Part shown: positions 47,301 to 54,817 of the stretch, piece after piece
Numbering within the stretch: the stretch's first letter is position 1
Layout: every line of letters begins with the position of its first letter
From: Hondaea fermentalgiana
Lineage: Eukaryota > Sar > Bigyra > Thraustochytrida > Thraustochytriidae
Direction: 5' to 3'
Assembly: GCA_014084085.1 (NCBI GenBank)
Contig: NPFB01000149.1
Location: 8,255-72,254 of the forward strand
DNA: 64,000 nt
The notes under the pieces: model-generated
What the model was told of the DNA's origin: nothing
The model's database searches: none
Seen by the model: only the letters and a program-made list of their open reading frames with translations
Program-made: the position numbers and the translations under genes

Positions 47301-48418
47301 AAAAGGAAGATATCAAAACCATTCTCACAAAAGAGGAGGACCTTTTGGCGCAGATTCGCGCCCTGGAAAAGGACATCCAAAGTCTACGTGCCGAGATCCG
47401 CGACCGCGACGAGACCATTGGCGACAAGGAAAAGAAAATATACGACCTCAAGAAGAAGAATCAAGAGCTCGAAAAGTTCAAGTTCGTTCTCGACTACAAG
47501 ATCAAAGAGCTCAAGCGTCAGATCGAGCCCCGTGAGAACGAGATCGCTGACATGAAGGATCAGATCAAGGAGATGGACCACGAGCTCGAGCAATATCATA
47601 AGCGAAATGCCGAGCTTGACGTAATGATTGGCGACTTGCGCTCAAAACTTGACGCCATGCAAAAGGCGATCATGACGAACCGGCAGCGTCTCACGGACCA
47701 AAAGACACGCATGTTGCGCTTCAAGGGTGCTCTGCACGAGTGTGCTCGGCATGCGCAACACCCAGAGCGCCTTCGGAGCCAGGTCGAGGCGATGTTTCAG
47801 GCCAGCATGAACGATGAGGTCAAGTCAGAAACCGTCGATGTCGACATCAAGCGCGAGTATCTTCGCCAAAAGGATTTCCTCGAGAAAAGCGCTGACCTGC
47901 TCAAACGACGCCTTTCGACGGATGTCCAGCGCCACAAGGAGGAAAACATGTCCATCATGGAGCGCAATATGGGCCTCATCAAGGAAATTGGCGATCTTCG
48001 TGACCAAATCCGGCACACGCGAATGCAGAGCGCCGCAGAGGCCCCCGAAACGGCCATGGTGTTTTCTGGGGCAACCTTGCCTGGGGGACCGTCGGCTCCG
48101 GCGTCTTCGAAAAAGCGATCGCCGCCTGCAGCCGCGCGTCGCATCAGACAGCGCGGTAACGAGGCTTCAAGCCCTGATGTCCTGACTGCCGCGTCCTCGT
48201 TCAGCAACAATGCGTCATCCTCTGAGACAAAGGCATCCCCTGGCCCTGGCTCTGCGACTGCTTTTGATGATAGCATGACGCCGGAGGAAGCGCAGCTCCT
48301 TGAGGAGCAGCGTAGTGAGATTGGCCGCCTTAAGGCCTATTTGCTCCAGCTCAAGGAACAGCTTCAGGCACAACGTCCTGGTTCGGGGCGAGAGAAGCTA
48401 GCTCCAATTGATGCATAA
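44318..48418 (+). CDS. CFAP57/WDR65 flagellar WD-repeat coiled-coil protein
   Basis: A 1366-residue protein. Residues 1-60 are Gly/Asn/Ala-rich. The rest aligns with CFAP57: LVPRHVFGLKADVADSVWFL at the start, NNVIVYHTDTRVQKFI, ALSVCPSRKFVAVAERGQ and GTDAGELILFEAGEY, then two clusters of WD40 blades (about 60-750) and a long coiled coil (about 757-1260, rich in Lys/Glu/Gln) ending in a Ser/Ala disordered tail. CFAP57 docks inner dynein arms on axonemal doublet microtubules, so the organism has a motile flagellum. A short Gly-Val-Ala repeat (AGVAGVAGG, about 735) precedes the coiled coil. No intron is needed. Recognition is from overall pattern; the exact orthology is inferred. Confidence 0.92.
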   Translation: MESKEEKPAGEGLRPDGASDDAGANGNGANNATGNVDGENGGNTGSTKGTAGGSGTGSANLVPRHVFGLKADVADSVWFLEENLIMYPAGNNVIVYHTDTRVQKFIQGTEGCAGITALSVCPSRKFVAVAERGQRASVSIYDLGTLKKRKLLTTSECNSSEYVSVCFSSNKQLLTLGGGPDWSLVLWQWEKAKALCAVKVSNGAGAPLTRCSFNPVDPSVACVTGDGIFKAFRIVESIFKPMPNLLGQMEPKRFTAHLWLNDDRVLLGTDAGELILFEAGEYLATLECAPRNNKAISYMVTISDGFIAGCEGGDLRVYIATEDDAGYYHETKMLNISEAGNQSAGNQFVASKSPSAFSVAPVRRGMTAATTFQTQNTQLQQMQQLQQEDTFEETIMSIAVSPSEEFAVVALNTNQLARVRLTSSDLLKQDEMTSQVLVDPFHRQGLGNTARITGLDVCVRKPLIVTCGLDRSVRIWDYLDNRNELTKFFNEEAHSVSFHPSGLHILVGFSDKLRLMNLLMDDLRLAKELPIKACRECQFANGGHMFAAVNGNTIQVFNTYTCECIRTMRGHNGKVRSLFWSHNDAQLVSAGMDGAVYQWDLKENKRDGEYVKKGCNYTSAICNKAGDAVFAVGNDAMLREVEFPVSVVTKEIESRSTLSQLAMSTSQRMLFGASADSGRPGSIRSFKFPLTGDYAEFSSLAGPVTRMRLSWEDQFLFVAGEDGTLQIFEVREKDGRGGVAGVAGVAGGSPAGAAFDSVMAQSLQYAEEILVTKTDLEEKNALMAELKSKVDELTLHNEYQLRLKDMNYNEKIKEVTEKFTQELEQDKNRYELLREEKNDLEMEYADKIKQVQDQHQQKLQEIESTYQTKIMAEVERYQSLCRERDQQKTQWDKQQQMLVESHERYINEITLDYEQQLQDDHELKLQVVGEVEDIQREFDETMRQLEGDIDKEIELLKAKYESKLGAEREATLRFKGENGIMKKKFSALGKDIEFQKEDIKTILTKEEDLLAQIRALEKDIQSLRAEIRDRDETIGDKEKKIYDLKKKNQELEKFKFVLDYKIKELKRQIEPRENEIADMKDQIKEMDHELEQYHKRNAELDVMIGDLRSKLDAMQKAIMTNRQRLTDQKTRMLRFKGALHECARHAQHPERLRSQVEAMFQASMNDEVKSETVDVDIKREYLRQKDFLEKSADLLKRRLSTDVQRHKEENMSIMERNMGLIKEIGDLRDQIRHTRMQSAAEAPETAMVFSGATLPGGPSAPASSKKRSPPAAARRIRQRGNEASSPDVLTAASSFSNNASSSETKASPGPGSATAFDDSMTPEEAQLLEEQRSEIGRLKAYLLQLKEQLQAQRPGSGREKLAPIDA

Positions 48419-48726
48419 GAGATATATTTTTTTCATTACACAGCGTTACACAGCCTGTTTCTCGCAAGCTTATATGCGCGCAAGGAGCATTCGCATAATT
48501 GATACTTCGTTCGTTTTCATGATATCGGCTAGTGTTCGCAAGCAAATCTTGAGAACGAGAAGAAGAAGATGTTCGCAAAATTGAGATCCTCTTTGTACGT
48601 TCGCAGAAGCTGGACAGCCACGTTCGCCATCTAACGGCATATGGCTCGACAGAGCGTGTGCATCTTGCTTGGTCAGAGGTGAGCCGCCATGCTGGTTTCT
48701 CCCAACACAACGTCGCGCTGGAGTGG
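48419..48726. other. Convergent intergenic
   Basis: 308 bp between the stop codons of CFAP57 (+) and the DUF1765 gene (-); shared 3' ends. No gene seen. Confidence 0.5.
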
Positions 48727-51060
48727 CTACATGTAAGGGTTGGAGTCGCTGTAAACCATTCGATGTGCAAGGAGCGGAAGAGACTCCGAAGAGTCTGAGG
48801 AGACGCCCATGTAATACTGCTTGAGAAGGCCTGCATATTGACGAAGCGAGGCGTCCACGTAGGAGCGGCGTGCTTCTGGAATGGAAGGGTCCTTTTCGAG
48901 GCACATGCGAACATAGGAGTCGATCTTCGAGCAAGACATGATGTCGATGAGGAGCTCCTCATTGTCTGTAACGCTCGAATCATCAAAGGCGGCCATTCTT
49001 CGCTCGTGGGAAGACTGACCGCTGTAGACCGCAGGTGGAACCGCAGCGCTCTCGCCGTCACGAGATGGTTCGCCAAAGGCGAAGCGCTTTTGCGACAGGG
49101 CGCGCAGCGGACTACATGCCTCTTGAGATTCCCCATATGATTCGATCACGAGCGCGTCCGTGAAGCAAGGCAAGTTGCGACGATCCGCGCGCAAAACCTT
49201 GTACACGAGCGTAAGGTGGAAATAGGTGCGCACCTCACTGGACCAGTGAAGAAAGAGCGCAAAGAAACACGAACTCATCAAGTCATTGACGAACTTGACG
49301 CGTAGCTGGCCACGAAAAAGATGAAAGGTATTGTACAGAAGGCTCAGTACCTTGAGCAGGACTTGAAAGAGGTCCGACTCGAGCAATTTGCCAATGCCGA
49401 ACCAATAGGTCGGATAGTCGAAAGATTCGGGAAGACGAGGGATATTCGCCATTGCAGCGGCTCGCGCGGTGGTCGGGGAAGCGTCTTTGACATTGTCGTC
49501 GAGGATGCGCTGCTTGGGTGGTGTATTGCGGCTGTTCTGATTGTGGTTGGAGATGCCTTCGCGCGCCGAGCCAGCATATGCCACAGTGGAGAACCACAAG
49601 TTCAGATGCTCGACGCAGCTGTCGACACTCAGCAGCGAGTGAGCGTTCGTGCACATAAAGGTGAGCTTGATAAACGGGTTGATGAGAGCTTTGTTGCTCA
49701 AGAGCGCTAGCGCGGATCGTTTGACGCGCATATAGGCCGGGAGCGAAGTGACCCAGCCGTCGCCGTCGCCAACCCGGCGCTTGCAAATGCCATCCCACCA
49801 CATGGACGAGCGCAAGAGCGGCCAAAAGCAGTCAAGAACCAAGTGGTAGGCCGGGACCACCTCCCAGGTGATCGGATGGGTGGCAACGCTTTCGACGTGA
49901 ACCACATACATTTCCACAAAGGTGAGGAAAAAGGTTTCTTTGGTGGCCAGCCATGAGAGGCACGCATTGTCTGTCGTGAGCACACGCGTGAGCGCTCGCG
50001 CCTCCTCTTCGGAGTTGAAGTAGTTCCACATGTACAAGTCGGGATTGCTCATAATGAAGACGCCTGTTGAGGTCTCCTCCGCGGCGGCGGCCGCGGCCGC
50101 CAAGGCCGCTCGCTTTTGCTTGCTTCGCATGATGGCATCCATTTGGGCAGCGGCCTCGGAATCAGCACCGGCAAGTGCCCCTTGGCGTTCTCCCTCACTG
50201 ACGTTGTGGCAAAAGTTTTTCAAGAGTTCGTCTCCCTTGTCCTCCTCGTCTTTAGTGTTTTCCTCCTCCTCGTTTTCGCCGTCTTGAGCCTTGTCTTCGA
50301 CTTGTGCCTGCTTTGCAGCCGCGGCATCACTGTTGTCATTTCCGCCGTCCATGACCACCTTGCCGGTGTCCTCAATGCCAATCTCGTGTTTTGTGCTCGA
50401 AGCATCGGGGGAGAAGGGCTGAAAAAGACGAAGTTCGTCGGGGTCCTTGCCTTCGCGCTGCATCGCGGCCTTGCGCTCTAGTGCGTCCACGATGCTTCCG
50501 CCGACGAGAGGGAGACGAAAGAAGAATACCACGAGGGTCTGGGCGCTAAAGTGGATGATCTCCGCATACTTTCCCTTGTTGGTCATGGACTTCATCACCA
50601 GCATGTAGGTTTGCACAAGCAAAGTCTTGTACTTTTCAGCGAGCCGAAGATGGGCCGGGGAGCAGCGAGGGGCTGCGGAATTAGGCCCAAAGCCAAGGTT
50701 CTCGAGAGCAAACTCCTCGCGCTGCATGAGCTGCACGATGAGCGAATATCCAAGATCTTTGACGGACGTCTTGCTTATGACCACCACGAATTCGAGCAGG
50801 TACTCCCAGAGCATGAGAAGATCCCGTTTGGCCTGAAGCATTTCGTTTTCGTCTGAGTTGACGAAGCGGGATTGGCGAATAAACGGGTCAAGTTTGCGAA
50901 GGATGGCGATGCGTTCGTGCACCGCCAAGCCCTGGCCGCTCCGGCCGGAGCCCCCTTGCCGGGCGCATACTTGCTGCACGAGCTTGGTGAATGATGGCTG
51001 CCATTTGTCGTACGAGGTCGAGTGGGTCAGCCGCTTGAAGACGTTCAAGAAGCTGTCCAT
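48727..51060 (-). CDS. DUF1765-family protein
   Basis: A 777-residue protein from the ATG at 51060 (MDSFLNVFKRLTHS); the upstream extension to 51207 is rejected. It is mostly hydrophobic helical, without a clear signal peptide. The block LFLHWSSEVRTYFHLTLVYKVLR (a few residues after LMSSCFFA) is the conserved DUF1765 signature (HWS.xVRxxFhxLL.YK). An acidic Glu/Asp/Lys linker (about 260-330) and a poly-Ala run split the helical halves. Fungal relatives are membrane-associated proteins of poorly known function, including a HOG-pathway scaffold. Role here unknown. Confidence 0.7.
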   Translation of the reverse strand: MDSFLNVFKRLTHSTSYDKWQPSFTKLVQQVCARQGGSGRSGQGLAVHERIAILRKLDPFIRQSRFVNSDENEMLQAKRDLLMLWEYLLEFVVVISKTSVKDLGYSLIVQLMQREEFALENLGFGPNSAAPRCSPAHLRLAEKYKTLLVQTYMLVMKSMTNKGKYAEIIHFSAQTLVVFFFRLPLVGGSIVDALERKAAMQREGKDPDELRLFQPFSPDASSTKHEIGIEDTGKVVMDGGNDNSDAAAAKQAQVEDKAQDGENEEEENTKDEEDKGDELLKNFCHNVSEGERQGALAGADSEAAAQMDAIMRSKQKRAALAAAAAAAEETSTGVFIMSNPDLYMWNYFNSEEEARALTRVLTTDNACLSWLATKETFFLTFVEMYVVHVESVATHPITWEVVPAYHLVLDCFWPLLRSSMWWDGICKRRVGDGDGWVTSLPAYMRVKRSALALLSNKALINPFIKLTFMCTNAHSLLSVDSCVEHLNLWFSTVAYAGSAREGISNHNQNSRNTPPKQRILDDNVKDASPTTARAAAMANIPRLPESFDYPTYWFGIGKLLESDLFQVLLKVLSLLYNTFHLFRGQLRVKFVNDLMSSCFFALFLHWSSEVRTYFHLTLVYKVLRADRRNLPCFTDALVIESYGESQEACSPLRALSQKRFAFGEPSRDGESAAVPPAVYSGQSSHERRMAAFDDSSVTDNEELLIDIMSCSKIDSYVRMCLEKDPSIPEARRSYVDASLRQYAGLLKQYYMGVSSDSSESLPLLAHRMVYSDSNPYM

Positions 51061-51335
51061 CGTGGTTTCGGCGCTGCTGCCGCGGAGGTCGTCGCGCGCT
51101 CCCGTGCGCGGCGGCTCGAGCTGTCTGGCGACAGCCCGGCAGGTCGGTCTCGCCTTCTCTGCGGCTGTTGGCGTGCGGGACGAACGGGGCCCGGCCGGGT
51201 CTCGCACGCGATCCCGGTCTTCTTCGCGCTCAGTGTGCAGATAGACACGGGGCCAACGCTCACGCGTCCGCGCGCGCGCACGAGCAATCGCACGACCACC
51301 GATCGCACGCCCGCACGCCCGCGCGCGCTTCGCAG

Positions 51336-51375
<40 letters not shown>

Positions 51376-51376
51376 G
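51336..51376. repeat. TGTC microsatellite
   Basis: About ten TGTC units, same motif as the one adjoining the gap at 25725. Confidence 0.95.
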
Positions 51377-51768
51377 GCTATCTATCGGCGTCGGCTTCGC
51401 CGCTCGCTCGCTTGCTTGCTTGCTGCTCTCCTGCCTGCCTGCCCGCCCGCCTGCGCGCGGGTCTCGCGCAGCGGCTACGCGCGCGGCGGCTGCGAGGCGC
51501 GGGCGCCGGCCTGCGGTCTGCGTCGGCGCGGCGGGCGGCGCGCGCGCGATGGGCCGGGCGCGATCGATCGATCGAATGAATGAATTATGCGTTTAGCCTT
51601 TTCTCAGCTTGAACTTGAATTGCGCACAAAATCCGTCGTCACGCTGGTCTTGACGTTCGTTTTCCACGTCATTGTCGCCGTCGTGCTCGCGATCAACGTC
51701 GTTCACGAGGAGTGCACCGGGCAAATGATCCAGTGAACGAACGAGCAAACAAACGAGCAGATAAAGAA

Positions 51769-52252
51769 GGAAACAAGCATGTAGATTGAGCACCTTGGTC
51801 CATGTCTTCAGCGATCCAGCACTTTAGAGATCCATGCAGTACATCAGAATGAGCGCATCTAACAACGAACAACGAGAGAAAAGGCGAAGGAAACAAGCAT
51901 GTAGATTGAGCACCGTGGTCCATGTCTTCAGCGATTCAGCACTTCATAGATCCATGCAGGCAGTACATCAGAATGAGCGCATCTCACAACGAACAACGAG
52001 AGAAGAGGCGAAGGAAACAAGCATGTAGATTGAGCACCGTCGTCCATCTCTTCAGCGATCCAGCACTTTAGAGATCCATGCAGTACATCAGGATGAGCGC
52101 ATCTCACAACGAACAACGAGAGAAGAGGCGAAGGAAACAAGCATGTAGATTGAGCACCGTCGTCCATCTCTTCAGCGATCCAGCACTTTAGAGATCCATG
52201 CAGTACATCAGGATGAGCGCATCTCACAACGAACAACGAGAGAAGAGGCGAA
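51769..52252. repeat. 120 bp tandem repeat, four copies
   Basis: Units contain GAAACAAGCATGTAGATTGA, CAGCACTTTAGAGATCCATG and GGCGAAGGAAACAAGCATG. Copy ends at 51780, 51900, 52024 and 52144 show spacings 120, 124, 120; one copy has a 4-nt GCAG insertion. The minus strand is open for a 40-residue repeat unit (for example TCLFPSPLLSLFVVRCAHPD) until the insertion shifts frame. Confidence 0.9.
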
Positions 52253-52290
52253 ACTGCACGAGATGAACGTGATGTACTTTTTATGCAAGG

Positions 52291-53796
52291 TTACGATGAT
52301 GGCGAGGGCGGCGACGCAGAGAGCGAGGTAATGTGAATTCGAAACTCGACCGCAGATGCATCATCCTCCAAGGATGTTTCTGCGTCAACGTCAACAGTGA
52401 GATCCTGCTCGCGAACGCGCACCGTCTTTATAGATGGGCTCGCCGGGAGACGCAAAAGAACCTTGTTGAAGAACCGCGCAAGCACGAGGTCTTTTGGGTC
52501 TTTCTCGCGAGGTTGGGATGGTTTTGGTGGCTGAGCAGCGGTGATCAGATCCATTTCCTCGACGTCATCAAAGGCGTCGAGCAGAACCGGCGGGCTATGA
52601 TCAAAGCTCAACTCGACAGGGACATCGCGAGGATTCGTGACAACCATCGTCAAGACGTCCTCGTCTTGCAGCGGGCCACCATCATTATGACTCTTGGCAA
52701 TTACGGCAATACGCGGTAAGAAGTCATACGCGAGACTCTTTTTCTTGAACCACTGGCCTACGTTGGTTCGAATTGAGCTGTCACCCTTGAGTGGATTGAT
52801 CTGCCCTTTGACAAGGATATTGTCCTGGTTGGCATCCATGCACTTGCGGCACCGAATGGAACGTTTGATACGGAGTCGTGAGCGTTTTGGTCTGCGTTGG
52901 CTACTCGTTTCATCGTCGCGGAGAACAATCGACTGCAGGAGGTCCGCGAGGTCGTCTGGCGTCTCGTTGTCCGGCGAGCCAAGAAGTGCCTCGTCCGATC
53001 GTAGACGCGCTGCACGATCAGCGTCTTCCCAGCGCCAGAGAGACTCGTTCGCCTCGTCGTCATCGTCATCGTCACCATCATCATCATCCCCGTTGTTGCC
53101 CTCACGAAGGGAAGCAGCTTGGTTATATTTGGCGTGAGATCCTCCAGCAGATCGCGAAGAGAGGAGACTCGATTTTTCCGGGCTCGGCACGGACGAGAGC
53201 CCGAGTTCCGTCTCGACCGTCGAGAAATGTTTGGTGAGTGCTGGAAAGAGACGCGTGCGCTCGGGGTCGTTCTCTTTTTCGCGCTGCAAGGCGAGCGTAA
53301 TAAGTTCTTCTGGAGATGATGCGACCAGAGTAAGATTCACTGAGTCCCATTGGCAGTGACTGCAGGCAAGGAAGAAACGAGCAGCGGGCATCTCGGCACT
53401 TGTATCCTCGTGTGCGGTGTTGAGTATCCTGGTGCTGAGCACGGCCTGGCATACGGGGCAGTCAAAGAAGCGCGGGCTACGGTTCATGTACGACATTGCC
53501 TCGGACGAGGTCATGTTATCGAGGCTGTGCGGGCAATAGTAGGCGTCGATCTCATCGACCACGTCTCGCGGATGCCGCGTGAGGATCCGTTTGCACGTCT
53601 GGCAAAAGAGCAGGTCTGTGAGCTCGCGCGGCGGTCGTGGGGACGACGTCGATGGGGATCCAGCCCCTTCCACAGGCTCGTTCTGCGCCGGCTCGTACTC
53701 GACCTTGGCGTCCGCGCGCGTCTCCGCCGCGCTCCGCAAGTCCGCAAACCATCTCCCGCCCGCATCTGCGTCGACGCGCATCCACGGCTCCGCCAT
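52291..53796 (-). CDS. DCTN4: Dynactin p62 subunit (DCTN4)
   Basis: A 501-residue protein from the ATG at 53796; in-frame sequence up to 53979 has no support. Matches the p62 pattern: a RING-like Cys/His cluster (FCQTC near residue 63, YYCPHSLDNM, FDCPVCQAVLSTR, FFLACSHCQWDS), an acidic Asp-rich linker, then IRCRKCMD with basic flanks, a FKKKSLAYDFLPRIAV strand, LTMVVTNPRDVPVELSFD and a final beta-rich block. p62 sits on the pointed end of the dynactin filament, which is the dynein cofactor for microtubule cargo transport. The acidic GDDDDGDDDDDDE run is a coding GAT/GAC repeat. Divergent from the next unit. Identification is from Cys spacing and conserved blocks. Confidence 0.9.
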   Translation of the reverse strand: MAEPWMRVDADAGGRWFADLRSAAETRADAKVEYEPAQNEPVEGAGSPSTSSPRPPRELTDLLFCQTCKRILTRHPRDVVDEIDAYYCPHSLDNMTSSEAMSYMNRSPRFFDCPVCQAVLSTRILNTAHEDTSAEMPAARFFLACSHCQWDSVNLTLVASSPEELITLALQREKENDPERTRLFPALTKHFSTVETELGLSSVPSPEKSSLLSSRSAGGSHAKYNQAASLREGNNGDDDDGDDDDDDEANESLWRWEDADRAARLRSDEALLGSPDNETPDDLADLLQSIVLRDDETSSQRRPKRSRLRIKRSIRCRKCMDANQDNILVKGQINPLKGDSSIRTNVGQWFKKKSLAYDFLPRIAVIAKSHNDGGPLQDEDVLTMVVTNPRDVPVELSFDHSPPVLLDAFDDVEEMDLITAAQPPKPSQPREKDPKDLVLARFFNKVLLRLPASPSIKTVRVREQDLTVDVDAETSLEDDASAVEFRIHITSLSASPPSPSS

Positions 53797-54021
53797 CTTT
53801 GCGACGCCAGCTGGCTGGCAGGCTGACCGGCTGACCGGCTGAGCGCGCGGCCTGCCCGGCGTCTGCCCGGCGTCTGCGCGGCCGCCGCCCGCTCCCGCGC
53901 CCTTGCCGTCTCCGCGGGGCGCTTGGGCTCGCTCCGCGTCAGGCTTTTGCTGCGTTCGCCTTCGTTCAACCCCCGTCAACCCCAGTTCAAATCAAAACGT
54001 TTGTCACACGTTGTTACGGTT

Positions 54022-54276
54022 ATGATTCCTGCCCCGCCCACCATGGCACGCCGTCGCGGCGGCGCCGTGGCACCGAGACTCGAGCGACGGGGATCGCGTG
54101 GGCCCGCAAAAACGGTGCAGAGGATTGCTAAGATCGATAGAGAGCTCGCACGGCTGCACAGCGAGAAGACTGACATTGAAACACATCTTGAAATCAGCTG
54201 CGATGAATTAGCAACAGCAGAAGCAGAGCGTGCCCGTGTATGCGCAAAATCAAATTGGCCAGCTCACTGGAGCTAG
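54022..54276 (+). CDS. Doubtful small coiled-coil ORF or first exon
   Basis: An 84-residue frame: basic MARRRGGAVAPRLERR, then a helical stretch (QRIAKIDRELARLHSEKTDI, then LEISCDELATAEAERARV). The regular helix pattern is the only sign it is coding. It could be an independent small gene, the first exon of the TPR gene (a GTATGC donor-like site near 54237 and the CAG at 54643 would allow a splice), or chance. Not recognised. Confidence 0.25.
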   Translation: MIPAPPTMARRRGGAVAPRLERRGSRGPAKTVQRIAKIDRELARLHSEKTDIETHLEISCDELATAEAERARVCAKSNWPAHWS

Positions 54277-54536
54277 CCTAATGCGAAAGGCGAAAGAATA
54301 GATTCGCTCAGCAGCTGAAATAGATTAAAATTGAGAAGCAAAGCAAAGCCGATTTGTACAATGTGTTCTGTCACGGTTCAGACTTGTGCAAGAGCGGTCT
54401 CGGCCCATGTGATGGCACAGGACAAACTTTTGAAAAAAGAATCGCGTTTTGAGAAGAAGAAAACGCAAGATGATCATGAGGTCAGAGTTTTGTTTTTACA
54501 ATGCCACTGCAGTGCAGCCGCGGCGGCGTTCTTCTT

Positions 54537-54590
54537 TCTTGGAGTTCTTGGCGTTCTTGGGGTTCTTGGCGTTCTTGGTGTTCTTTTCTT
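54537..54590. repeat. TTCTTGGCG-type tandem repeat
   Basis: About five imperfect 9-10 bp units (TTCTTGGNG) before the pyrimidine tract. Confidence 0.85.
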
Positions 54591-54716
54591 TCCTTCCCTG
54601 TCCTTCTTTTTTCTTTGTTTCTTTCTTTGTTTCTTATTTTCAGGTCTCGCTCTCTCGCGACCCGTCCACCCACGCCGCCCTCCAAGATCGCGCTTGACCG
54701 TCACGCGGAAGCTTTC

Positions 54717-54816
54717 NNNNNNNNNNNNNNNNNNNNNNNNNNNNNNNNNNNNNNNNNNNNNNNNNNNNNNNNNNNNNNNNNNNNNNNNNNNNNNNNNNNN
54801 NNNNNNNNNNNNNNNN
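54717..54816. other. Assembly gap (100 N)
   Basis: Exactly 100 N; true length unknown. The TPR gene's 5' end lies in or before it. Confidence 1.
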
Positions 54817-54817
54817 T

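Larger units (their letters stand above)
51061..52290. other. Intergenic with TGTC and 120 bp tandem repeats
   Basis: No gene is supported. GC-rich promoter side next to 51060, a TGTC microsatellite (51336-51376), a GATCGATCGATCGAATGAATGAATT stretch at 51562-51586, then four copies of a 120 bp tandem repeat (51769-52252) ending about 40 bp from the dynactin gene's stop codon. Confidence 0.7.
53797..54817. other. Divergent intergenic with TTCTTGG repeat and possible exons
   Basis: Space upstream of dynactin and of the gap-truncated TPR gene. Contains a TTCTTGG(C/G/T)G repeat (54537-54590) and a strong pyrimidine tract ending CAG at 54643 that looks like a 3' splice site, directly before the gap. 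Possible small coding exon at 54022-54276 listed separately. Confidence 0.5.

Noticed and set aside
51693..52236. Minus-strand 40-residue repeat ORF in the 120 bp array
   Set aside because: Open by virtue of a 3n unit; frame broken by 4-nt insertion; no upstream signal or domain.
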